A DNA stretch of 17,017 nt, from assembly GCA_046765875.1 (NCBI GenBank), contig JBKPSJ010000207.1:1-17017 (forward strand), given 5' to 3'. This document shows positions 6,615 to 12,078 of the stretch, piece after piece. Each line of letters begins with the position of its first letter. Position 1 is the first letter of the stretch. This DNA is from DASRHY01 sp046765875 (GTDB lineage: Bacteria; Actinomycetota; Actinomycetes; Propionibacteriales; Kribbellaceae). The notes below the pieces were generated by a model, which saw nothing but the letters and a program-made list of their open reading frames with translations, made no database searches and was not told where the DNA came from. Both the position numbers and the translations under genes were made by a program.

Positions 6615-6904
6615 CGCCGGGCCTCCGCACTCAGTTCGAGCCGACCGTCATCGGTGATGCGGTACTCGTCGCGCAGGTACTTGACCCACACGACCTGACG
6701 CTTGCCGTTGACGAAGTCGTAGCCGGGGCGACTGGCCTCGGCGAGGTCGACCTCGACCAGGCCGCGACGGACCAGCGAGTCGAGGATCCTGACGGTCATG
6801 GACCGGCTCGACCAGAGCCAACCGCAGCCGTCGAACCAGACACCGCTGCGATCGGCGAGGGACTTGAGGACCGAGCGCTGAGTCTTGCCGAGCTTGTTGT
6901 TCAT
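6611..6904 (-). CDS. Winged-helix DNA-binding-like protein
   Basis: 97 residues. Residues 6-53 (GKTQRSVLKSLADRSGVWF, then SSRSMTVRILDSLVRRGLVE) have the helix-turn-helix spacing of a winged helix, followed by a wing-like region (RQVVWVKYLRDEYRITDDGR) and a terminal helix. Similar in size and layout to regulators in small phages. GGAG precedes the ATG, and the start overlaps the upstream stop by four bases. It lies inside the P3 unit and, with the product of 968-1213, is a candidate for binding the promoter dyads; that is inference. Confidence 0.75.
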   Translation of the reverse strand: MNNKLGKTQRSVLKSLADRSGVWFDGCGWLWSSRSMTVRILDSLVRRGLVEVDLAEASRPGYDFVNGKRQVVWVKYLRDEYRITDDGRLELSAEARR

Positions 6905-7125
6905 GCCCGGCTCCTGTCGAACGCACCGATGAAGGTCGTCCAGGCGGACTGGACGGACGGGAGATGGACGCCCGAGCCCTGCTCGAAGCGCACGGCGTTC
7001 GTGGCGTGGGACAGGGCGAACTCGAAGACGTCGACACCGCGGCCGACGCCAGCGTCCTGCTGGCCCCAGGCGTACCACAGGGCCATGCAGTAGCGCGGGT
7101 GCTGAGTGGGCTCGATGGTGCTCAT
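6901..7125 (-). CDS. Small conserved phage-type protein
   Basis: 74 residues, beginning MSTIEPTQHP. The body (YCMALWYAWGQQDAGVG, then FEFALSHATNAVRFEQG and LPSVQSAW) resembles short actinobacteriophage proteins of unknown role with a W-x-GxxD and LPSVQ pattern, recalled rather than searched. The ATG at 7125 has AGGAGCGAGG upstream and overlaps the previous stop by four bases; an in-frame ATG at 7143 is less well placed. Function unknown. Confidence 0.7.
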   Translation of the reverse strand: MSTIEPTQHPRYCMALWYAWGQQDAGVGRGVDVFEFALSHATNAVRFEQGSGVHLPSVQSAWTTFIGAFDRSRA

Positions 7126-7493
7126 GCCTCGCTCCTGACGCACTCGTTGTCGTGCCCGAACACGCCGTTGCAGAACACACAGGTGCTCGGGGTCAGGTCC
7201 ACGAAGGTGAACCCGACGTCCTGGACGGTCATGGCGACCTCGCCGATGACCACGACGTCGCCGATGCTCAGACTGGGAGCGGTGCGACCGTCGGGGCGGT
7301 CATCGCGGTTGTGCTTGGCGTAGATGACCTCGGCCAGGCGGAGGAACGCCGCCTGCGGGTCGATGTCGGGGCGGATCGAGAAGCACGCCGGGAACTCGCC
7401 CCGGTAGCCCTCGACCAGCTCGTCGCCAGCCTGGTAGCCCCGCCAGAAGCGGGCGGTCTGGTTGTGCAGCAGCTGATAGGTCAGGGCGCTCAT
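7122..7493 (-). CDS. Protein with LSIGDVV segment and terminal Cys cluster
   Basis: 123 residues. The central part (PSLSIGDVVVIGEVAMTVQD then VGFTFVDL) resembles a beta segment common in proteins of actinobacterial plasmids and phages (LSVGDVV...GF). The end carries CVFCNGVFGHDNEC (three Cys and one His), able to bind zinc. The start at 7493 overlaps the upstream stop by four bases; the longer open frame has no supported start. Role unknown. Confidence 0.75.
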   Translation of the reverse strand: MSALTYQLLHNQTARFWRGYQAGDELVEGYRGEFPACFSIRPDIDPQAAFLRLAEVIYAKHNRDDRPDGRTAPSLSIGDVVVIGEVAMTVQDVGFTFVDLTPSTCVFCNGVFGHDNECVRSEA

Positions 7494-7804
7494 CGCACGA
7501 CCTTCACGATCTCGGCGCCCAGACGAGCGGCCCGCCGAACCACGGCGTGACCGCGGGAGGCGGCGTAGCCGACGATCTTGCCGTCGCGCACGAGCACGAA
7601 GGCGTGGGTGGTGTTGGTCGGCGGGTGTGGCAGCGGCGCAGCCTCGACCGGGCCCGACGTGGCCAGATTGGCCGGGGCGTGCTCGGCGCACTCGGCGAAG
7701 ACCTCGCCGTTGCGACCGACGAAGGTCGTGACCGCAGGCTTGCCGCAGCGCTCGCCCGTGACGGCGCTGGGGCCGACGGTGCATGTGTTAGGTGAAGTAC
7801 TCAT
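7490..7804 (-). CDS. Small zinc-binding-like protein, leaderless first gene of unit P3
   Basis: 104 residues. The N-terminal third has C8, C20, C39 and H42 in the order C...CGKPAV...ECAEH, a likely single zinc site like the one in the product of 3637-3867. The second half (THAFVLVRDGKIVGYAASRG) is beta-like. The ATG at 7804 stands seven bases after TAGCGT with no ribosome-binding site. A second possible start at 7861 (TGATG with the upstream stop, GGAGGAAC upstream) would add 19 residues (MEVRTTTLSFNDGVDSVPA). First of six genes. Confidence 0.8.
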   Translation of the reverse strand: MSTSPNTCTVGPSAVTGERCGKPAVTTFVGRNGEVFAECAEHAPANLATSGPVEAAPLPHPPTNTTHAFVLVRDGKIVGYAASRGHAVVRRAARLGAEIVKVVR

Positions 7805-7848
7805 GGCAGGCACGCTATCCACACCGTCGTTGAACGACAACGTCGTTG
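7805..7848 (-). promoter_or_regulatory. Promoter/operator module P3
   Basis: Minus strand: -35 TTGTCG (7835-7840), 17-bp spacer, -10 TAGCGT (7812-7817), seven bases to ATGAGT. Dyads CAACGACGTTG (7838-7848, perfectly symmetric around one base) and CAACGACGGTG (7822-7832) lie 16 bases apart. Closest match to P2. Confidence 0.85.
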
Positions 7849-7860
7849 TGCGAACTTCCA

Positions 7861-8505
7861 TCACAGTTCCTCCGGGTCGACGCCGCGGTGGTCATGGATG
7901 GTGGTGCCGCTGAGCCCGGTCTCGATGCGCCGCACCGGCTTCGCCGGGCCGCTGTAGGTCGGGACGTAGAGCGCAGGCAGGTTCGAGCCCATCGGCGATG
8001 CAGGCGCAGGCCTCGGGCGCGGCGGTGGTGCTGTAGTCCGCTGAGAGGGGCCTGTGGGGCCCTGTGGCGGCCTCTGGGTGGTGTCGACGCCTACGAGCAC
8101 CCGGCCGCTCACAGCGGTCCTCAGATGCTGCAGAGGCGTATCTCCGACGGCCCGGAGCCGCTCGCTGAGGATCCACGCTCGGACGCCGCCGACGAAGAAC
8201 CAGAAGACGAAGGCGAAGACCAGGATGACGCAGTACCACGGGAAGCGGTAGCCGAGAGGGAACTCGTAGCCGAGGAAGTTGCCGCCGTAGCCGTACTCCA
8301 CGCCGGACTCGGGAGTCCACCACTCGTGGGGCGACTGGATGGTGTAGATGATGGCGATGGCGAGGGCCAGCTCGGTGAGCATCCACCGGCGCACCGGCCG
8401 GGGGGCGATGGCGAGGACCGCTCCGAAGAACAGTCCCCGCCCCCACCGGTTCCAGGCGCTCGTCTGACTGACCGGGCGGCCAGGGTAGAACGGGGTCGAG
8501 GTCAC
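7861..8505 (-). CDS. Membrane protein with two main hydrophobic segments
   Basis: 214 residues. Hydrophobic stretches at about 41-57 (WMLTELALAIAIIYTI) and 90-107 (WYCVILVFAFVFWFFVGG) look like membrane helices, with an aromatic, Gly-rich loop between them (SPHEWWTPESG...GYGGNFLGYEF). A weaker hydrophobic stretch lies at 24-34. The second half is Pro/Arg-rich and probably cytoplasmic. No known family; a role at the host membrane during infection is possible but unproven. Starts with a four-base overlap to the upstream gene and ends just before module P3. Confidence 0.75.
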   Translation of the reverse strand: MTSTPFYPGRPVSQTSAWNRWGRGLFFGAVLAIAPRPVRRWMLTELALAIAIIYTIQSPHEWWTPESGVEYGYGGNFLGYEFPLGYRFPWYCVILVFAFVFWFFVGGVRAWILSERLRAVGDTPLQHLRTAVSGRVLVGVDTTQRPPQGPTGPSQRTTAPPPRPRPAPASPMGSNLPALYVPTYSGPAKPVRRIETGLSGTTIHDHRGVDPEEL

Positions 8506-8900
8506 TTCGTGATCCGAAGGGACGGCTTGGTCTCGATCTCTTCGACGATCTCGGCGACCGCCTCGATGCCGCGGGTGCCAGCCTGGAGGTGGGCGTCGAA
8601 CGCACCGATGTCCACGACCCGCTTGGTGAGCTTGGTGAACAGCGGCTTGCTGGCGACGGCCTCCAGCTTGGCGATGTCGATCACCCGGCGCACGGCGCGC
8701 ACGACGGTGACCTTGATACCACCATCGACAGTGACGGTGCCGTTGCGGGCATCGACAGTCTCGATGATCTCGGCGGCCAGCTCGTCACGAGCTTCCTTGG
8801 CCGCCTTGATCTTGGCGTCCAGCTCGATGAGCCGGTGGACCTGGAGATCGAGAAACGTGGCCAGCTCGATGACTTCAGCGGTGTTGGTTTGAGCATTCAT
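8502..8900 (-). CDS. Coiled-coil phage accessory-type protein
   Basis: 132 residues. Residues 10-50 form an amphipathic coiled coil (LDLQVHRLIELDAKIKAAKE, then ARDELAAEIIETV). A beta-like part follows (GTVTVDGGIKVTVVRAVRR), and then IDIAKLEAVASKPLFTKLTK and a helix. This coiled coil/beta/helix order recalls small phage proteins encoded near recombination genes, though none is visible here. The ATG at 8900 has GAAGGA about 11 bases upstream. A 58-base gap separates it from the previous gene, and I see no clear promoter there. Function unknown. Confidence 0.75.
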   Translation of the reverse strand: MNAQTNTAEVIELATFLDLQVHRLIELDAKIKAAKEARDELAAEIIETVDARNGTVTVDGGIKVTVVRAVRRVIDIAKLEAVASKPLFTKLTKRVVDIGAFDAHLQAGTRGIEAVAEIVEEIETKPSLRITK

Positions 8901-8958
8901 GGTTGGTGTATTCCTTCGGGGTTGGGTTGATGACTTGGACATTGTGCGCAGATGGGTG

Positions 8959-9306
8959 TCACAGTGAGACCCAGAGCGCCTGCTCCGAGCCCGCACGCTT
9001 GACGAACAGGTACTGAGGCTCACGGGCCTTGATGATGCGGTCGATGCTGAACCACTCGGTGCCCGAGGTGAGGCTCGTGAAGCGCCGACCGGGGCCGGGC
9101 ATGTCACGGGCCATCAGGTGCACCGTCTGGTGCTCGTCACCGGCGGTGACGAAAGTCAGCTCGATCTCGGCGTAGCCGGGGAGCGCCTCCAGGACCGAGA
9201 CCACCGTGGCCAGGTCGAGCTGGAGGGTGTTGTTGTCGTACTCCGGGGCCAGGAGGTTGAAGGCCCGGGCCCAGACGACGTTGGAGAATGTCTGTTCACG
9301 GTTCAT
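8959..9306 (-). CDS. Uncharacterised protein
   Basis: 115 residues, beginning MNREQTFSNVV. The middle (LATVVSVLEALPGYAEIELT, then DEHQTVHLMARDMPG) and end (QYLFVKRAGSEQALWVSL) suggest an alpha/beta fold. No motif recognised. The ATG at 9306 has AGGAAG nine bases before it; a TTG at 9312 overlapping the upstream stop would add two residues and cannot be excluded. Member of the P4 unit. Confidence 0.68.
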   Translation of the reverse strand: MNREQTFSNVVWARAFNLLAPEYDNNTLQLDLATVVSVLEALPGYAEIELTFVTAGDEHQTVHLMARDMPGPGRRFTSLTSGTEWFSIDRIIKAREPQYLFVKRAGSEQALWVSL

Positions 9307-9308
9307 GA

Positions 9309-9548
9309 TCAATCGCTTCCTACTGCGATGGCGGTCACGGGGACCTGTCGGGTGGGTGGATGGCGCAAGGTGTTGAACTGCGCCGCGGTGTAGACGGACG
9401 CCCAGCCCTTGCGGGGGTTGTCGATCCCGGCCGCCCAGCGGGCGTCGAGGAAGTACTCACGGGCCGCCTGCTCGCTGTCGGCGAAGACGACCACGTATGC
9501 GTCGGCGAGGTTGTAGCCGACACCGAAGGTGAAGAAGTAGGCGTTCAC
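9309..9548 (-). CDS. Small conserved phage-type protein
   Basis: 79 residues, beginning MNAYFFTFGVGYNLADAYVV. This start (YFFTFG.G..LA..YV.V.A with a helix after it, SEQAAREYFLDAR) is a pattern I recognise from a widespread phage family of small uncharacterised proteins; no function is known to me. The GTG start overlaps the upstream TGA by four bases (GTGA), a form of coupling also used elsewhere in the window. Confidence 0.72.
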   Translation of the reverse strand: MNAYFFTFGVGYNLADAYVVVFADSEQAAREYFLDARWAAGIDNPRKGWASVYTAAQFNTLRHPPTRQVPVTAIAVGSD

Positions 9549-9751
9549 GCCGGGACCTCGATCCCGGCGAGAGCGCACCACATGCGGATGAGCTGCGCGA
9601 GGCGCTCCTCGGTCAGCCCGTGGGCCTGGGCCGTGACCTGCACGGCGTAGGCGAAGGGGACCGCGTCGTCGGACTCGTAGACGAGCCGGTCGTGGAGGTC
9701 GAGGGCGGCGCAGATGGCGTCCTCGTAGATGTCGATCGGACGGTTGCTCAT
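9545..9751 (-). CDS. Small helical protein
   Basis: 68 residues, beginning MSNRPIDIYEDAICAALDL. Appears all-helical, with a QAHGLTEERLAQLIRMWCAL segment near the end and two Cys far apart. No family recognised. Four-base overlaps with both neighbours. Member of the P4 unit. Confidence 0.68.
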   Translation of the reverse strand: MSNRPIDIYEDAICAALDLHDRLVYESDDAVPFAYAVQVTAQAHGLTEERLAQLIRMWCALAGIEVPA

Positions 9752-9996
9752 CGCGTCACGTCCACGACGATGAAGCCGACGGCCTCGAACAGGGGCGCCT
9801 CGCGGAGGGCCCGGACTTCCAGGGCCCGCCAGTGCATGGTGTCGTTGGCGACCCAGGCGCCGCTGTCGATCAGCTTCTGGCGCTCGGGGGTCTGGGCCTC
9901 GTACCAGGCGAGGTGACGGAGGACCGCATCGACGCAGCGCCCACAGGTGGGGCCCGGCGTGCGGTGTTGGTTGGTGGTGACTGGGCAAGTACTCAT
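9748..9996 (-). CDS. Small CxxC protein, leaderless first gene of unit P4
   Basis: 82 residues. C4 and C18-x-x-C21 (MSTCPVTTNQHRTPGPTCGR, then C21) with nearby His could hold a metal. A helical middle (AVLRHLAWYEAQTPERQKLI) follows. No family recognised. The ATG at 9996 stands seven bases after TAGCGT with no ribosome-binding site. The open frame extends upstream through the promoter and hairpin but has no credible start there. First gene of a unit that runs to 8959 and probably through to 7861. Confidence 0.78.
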   Translation of the reverse strand: MSTCPVTTNQHRTPGPTCGRCVDAVLRHLAWYEAQTPERQKLIDSGAWVANDTMHWRALEVRALREAPLFEAVGFIVVDVTR

Positions 9997-10040
9997 GGCA
10001 GGGACGCTACAGCACAACGTCGGTGTGCACAACGTCGATG
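9997..10040 (-). promoter_or_regulatory. Promoter/operator module P4
   Basis: Minus strand: -35 TTGTGC (10027-10032), 17-bp spacer, -10 TAGCGT (10004-10009), seven bases to ATGAGT. Dyads CATCGACGTTG (10030-10040) and CACCGACGTTG (10015-10025) lie 15 rather than 16 bases apart, with one extra base before the -10 keeping the promoter spacing. Confidence 0.85.
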
Positions 10041-10068
10041 AACAAGATTCTTGCCCCCGGGAACGACG

Positions 10069-10096
10069 AGACCCCGGAGGCGAACCTCCGGGGTCT
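10069..10096 (-). terminator. Hairpin terminator after unit P5
   Basis: Perfect 12-bp stem (10069-10080 with 10085-10096) around a four-base loop (CGAA on the plus strand, TTCG on the minus strand). It lies just upstream of module P4 and downstream of the P5 genes, so it most likely ends leftward transcription from P5 before P4 restarts it. No T-run follows. Confidence 0.7.
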
Positions 10097-10109
10097 GTCA
10101 GGTGCACTT

Positions 10110-10181
10110 CCCGAGCCACGCTTCCCGGTGCACCACCGGTACTGCATGAGCACTCACCTACCGTGAGGAACCCAGCTCGGG
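10110..10181. other. Candidate branched RNA structure in the gap after unit P5
   Basis: CCCGAGC (10110-10116) can pair with GCTCGGG (10175-10181), enclosing two further hairpins: CCGGTG/CACCGG (10125-10130 with 10134-10139) and CTCAC/GTGAG (10053+100 to 10157 and 10163-10167, that is 10153-10157 with 10163-10167). This gives a three-way junction of about 72 bases. The gap from 9997 to 10204 otherwise holds only P4 and the terminator. It is not a tRNA: no T-arm or anticodon arm is formed on either strand. Confidence 0.4.
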
Positions 10182-10204
10182 CACGATCTATGTCGTCAAC
10201 AACG

Positions 10205-10435
10205 TTACCTCGCCGCGTCTTCCACAAACATGGCCACGGCGACCTTGGCACTGGCCAGGGTGCGGTGCTGGCCCTTGATGCCGGACGCAGTCCAGGAGCG
10301 GGTCACGTAGTCCCAGCGCTTGATGCGCCAGACCACGTCGGTGCCACTCCAGCCGCTCTTGATGCCCCAGCGCTCGATGCGCCAGCGACCATCGACGGTC
10401 TCCCAGACACCGCGGTCACGGCAGGTCCACTTCAT
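10205..10435 (-). CDS. Small Trp/Arg-rich protein
   Basis: 76 residues. Rich in Trp and Arg with an internal echo (WRIERWGIKSGW and WRIKRWDYVTRSW) and a helical end (LASAKVAVAMFVE). The layout of DGRWRI...strand...helix resembles that of the product of 10800-11018 in the same unit, so both may share a small beta-sheet-plus-helix fold. No function known. The ATG overlaps the upstream stop by four bases. Last gene of the P5 unit. Confidence 0.68.
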   Translation of the reverse strand: MKWTCRDRGVWETVDGRWRIERWGIKSGWSGTDVVWRIKRWDYVTRSWTASGIKGQHRTLASAKVAVAMFVEDAAR

Positions 10436-10803
10436 GCGACCACCTCCCAGCCACCGGCCTCGGCCTGGGCGAGCTTGCGCCCGGCCTCGGCGAGGGACCC
10501 GGAGGTACCGATGGCGGACAGGAGGGTGCCCCACGAGCACTTGTAGTGCTGAGCCAGGACGTAGACCTTGCCGCCATGACGGACGAGCTGGCAGCGGTTG
10601 CCGTCGTCGCCCTCGGACAGCTTGTGGCCGCACGTGCACGTCAGCTCGGCCAGGTCCGGGGACCCGTCGGTGAGGATGAAGTGCTTCGTGGTGCGGACCC
10701 GCCTGTACGCCTCGACGGCGTCAACGATGGTGTCGGCGTGGTCGTACCCGCTGTAGCCGGTACGGCCGTCGGGGCGGGGGCGGGACTTCTTGTAGAAGCT
10801 CAT
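10432..10803 (-). CDS. Cys-rich (zinc-binding-like) protein
   Basis: 123 residues. Basic N-terminus (MSFYKKSRPRPDGRTG), a helix (DTIVDAVEAYRRVR), then Cys at 56, 58, 71 and 89 with H60 (LTCTCGHKLSEGDDGNRCQL and HYKCSW), which could form a zinc site. The end is helical (SLAEAGRKLAQAEAG). No family recognised. Start at 10803 with a four-base overlap; longer versions of the frame lack a supported start. Member of the P5 unit. Confidence 0.72.
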   Translation of the reverse strand: MSFYKKSRPRPDGRTGYSGYDHADTIVDAVEAYRRVRTTKHFILTDGSPDLAELTCTCGHKLSEGDDGNRCQLVRHGGKVYVLAQHYKCSWGTLLSAIGTSGSLAEAGRKLAQAEAGGWEVVA

Positions 10804-11018
10804 CGCGCCACCTCGTCGCGCCGGGCGGAGACGAGGACACCGACGGCGACGCCCCGGGAGCCCGGGTAGTCCTCGGTGGCCAGAGTGCCTGCGACGGTCC
10901 GGGCGGACCACCCGTAGCGGGTGCGCCAGACGGTGCCGACGACGACGCCGTCGACCGAGACCTCGTAGGTCGAGTTGCCGACCCGACGGAGTCGGGGGGA
11001 GGAAAGTGAGTTGCTCAT
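10800..11018 (-). CDS. Small beta-rich protein, leaderless first gene of unit P5
   Basis: 72 residues. Beta-like pattern (STYEVSVDGVVVGTVWRTRY then GWSARTVAG) followed by a helix-like end. The pattern of a strand, DG, G.VWR and W.A recalls small phage proteins of unknown role. Unlike the first genes of the other four units it has no Cys. The ATG at 11018 lies seven bases after TAGCTT with no ribosome-binding site between. The open frame continues upstream through the promoter with no plausible start. Confidence 0.75.
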   Translation of the reverse strand: MSNSLSSPRLRRVGNSTYEVSVDGVVVGTVWRTRYGWSARTVAGTLATEDYPGSRGVAVGVLVSARRDEVAR

Positions 11019-11065
11019 GGCCCTGAAGCTACACCGTCGGTGTGCGAGATACAACATCGACGATG
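11019..11065 (-). promoter_or_regulatory. Promoter/operator module P5
   Basis: Minus strand: -35 TTGTAT (11049-11054), 17-bp spacer, -10 TAGCTT (11026-11031), seven bases to ATGAGC. Dyads CATCGTCGATG (11055-11065, perfect 11-bp palindrome) and CACCGACGGTG (11032-11042) are present, but the upstream one sits beside rather than over the -35. Also faces a plus-strand gene. Confidence 0.8.
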
Positions 11066-11081
11066 AACTACGGTGCCGCCC

Positions 11082-11324
11082 GTGATCATCTGGTGCGACG
11101 AGCGCTACGGCGGCCGGTACTGCCTGGTGTGCGGCACGTGCTCGTGCCGACTGGAGCGGCCCGGACGCTCCAGGGGGTGGGCACCGGCGGGCTCGGACCC
11201 GGCCTGCCCCCTCCACGGCCAGGGGGTCGCGCACCCGCACGTCAAGTGCGTGTCCGCGAAGCGCGAACTCAGATCCGTCCGCGAAGACCGGATGGGGGTT
11301 CAGGAACGGATTCGGCGGTTATGA
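11082..11324 (+). CDS. Small Cys-rich plus-strand protein
   Basis: 80 residues from GTG at 11082. Dense Cys cluster: C5, C14, C17, C20, C22, C42 and C56, with H45, H51 and H53, enough for one or two zinc sites. The end is basic and helical. It is read opposite to its neighbours. TACGGT (11069-11074) lies seven bases before the GTG, mirroring the leaderless layout of P1-P5, although a matching -35 is not evident. A GTG at 11073 in the same frame is the alternative. The stop is five bases before a strong terminator, which supports a real gene. Function unknown. Confidence 0.55.
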   Translation: MIIWCDERYGGRYCLVCGTCSCRLERPGRSRGWAPAGSDPACPLHGQGVAHPHVKCVSAKRELRSVREDRMGVQERIRRL

Positions 11325-11329
11325 ACAGC

Positions 11330-11382
11330 AAGGTGCCCCGCCGGAGGAGAGCGGCGGATCCCTCCTCCTTGCGGGGCACCTT
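11330..11382. terminator. Strong two-way terminator
   Basis: Outer 12-bp stem AAGGTGCCCCGC (11330-11341) with GCGGGGCACCTT (11371-11382), and an inner 7-bp stem GGAGGAG (11343-11349) with CTCCTCC (11362-11368). The A-start and T-end suit both directions. It separates the converging plus-strand gene and the long minus-strand block to the right. Confidence 0.85.
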
Positions 11383-11444
11383 CTCGACCGTTCTTGCTCG
11401 CCCCGGGGAGGGAACCCGGAGGTAGGGAACGAACGGGAGAAGCG

Positions 11445-11972
11445 CTACTTCTGGGTCGTGGTGGTCGTGGTCGACGAGGTCTTGGCCTTCTCGGTCACCT
11501 GAGGCGAGTCGGCCCGGTTCTCCTCCCGGGACTTGGCCAGGGCCTCACGGTTCTCCTGGCGCTTGGCCTTCTGCTCCTCCATCAGCTCCTCGACATCGAC
11601 GGCGTCGGACTGGTGGGCGTTGATGGCGTAGGTGGCCACCGCCGGATCGTCCTGGGCGGCGTCGGCGAGGGTGTCGAGCATCGGCTGGACCTGATCGCGG
11701 TTGTCGACCGACGGGTCGAGGGACACGGCCGGGTCGTCGGGGTCGATGAGGCGGCCGCGGCCGAGGACACCGGCGCCCGTGCCGTCGTCGTCGTCCTCGT
11801 CGATGTCTTCGAGGACGCCGGGCGTGGCGACGGTGGGATCGTCGTAGCGGTTGGGATCACGCTGACGCTCGGCGAACGCCGTGGAGTGCGGATCGGCCAC
11901 CGCTGACGTCGTGATCGTGTCCCGGTCGACATGCTCGCTGGTGCGAGATGACGGCTTCTTGGTCTGGGCCAT
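11445..11972 (-). CDS. Acidic low-complexity protein, possibly scaffold-like
   Basis: 175 residues. Very acidic in the middle (GVLEDIDEDDDDGTGAG), with a helical charged stretch near the end (VEELMEEQKAKRQENREALA) and a Thr-rich tail (SSTTTTTTQK). Low-complexity acidic proteins with a terminal helix often act as scaffolds or chaperones in phage head assembly, but nothing here proves that. AGGAGG lies about six bases before the ATG. A 106-base gap separates it from the upstream gene. Last gene of the right-hand block, ending before the two-way terminator. Confidence 0.75.
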   Translation of the reverse strand: MAQTKKPSSRTSEHVDRDTITTSAVADPHSTAFAERQRDPNRYDDPTVATPGVLEDIDEDDDDGTGAGVLGRGRLIDPDDPAVSLDPSVDNRDQVQPMLDTLADAAQDDPAVATYAINAHQSDAVDVEELMEEQKAKRQENREALAKSREENRADSPQVTEKAKTSSTTTTTTQK

Positions 11973-12078
11973 AGGGTTCCTCCTGAAGTGCTCAGCTAAG
12001 GGTCAACGGTAGCTTTCCCGCATTCAGGGGCGCTGACACGACCTTCCATGGCGATGAGTACGACTGATAGTTGCTACA

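Noticed and set aside
10010..10149. Small minus-strand frame starting ATGCAGTAC in the gap after unit P5
   Set aside because: It would run through the perfect terminator hairpin and the P4 module, and it has no ribosome-binding site.
10110..10181. tRNA-like size and outer 7-bp stem
   Set aside because: No GTTC-type T-loop, no 5-bp anticodon arm with a 7-base loop and no D-arm on either strand.
9748..10251. Long version of the P4 first gene
   Set aside because: It would begin within the upstream gene and cross the branched structure, terminator and promoter; only the short leaderless start fits the signals.
2036..11065. Dyads as mycobacteriophage L5-type stoperators or cluster K start-associated sequences
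   Set aside because: The L5 stoperator and cluster K start-associated motif are different sequences, and the latter includes a ribosome-binding site, which is absent here.
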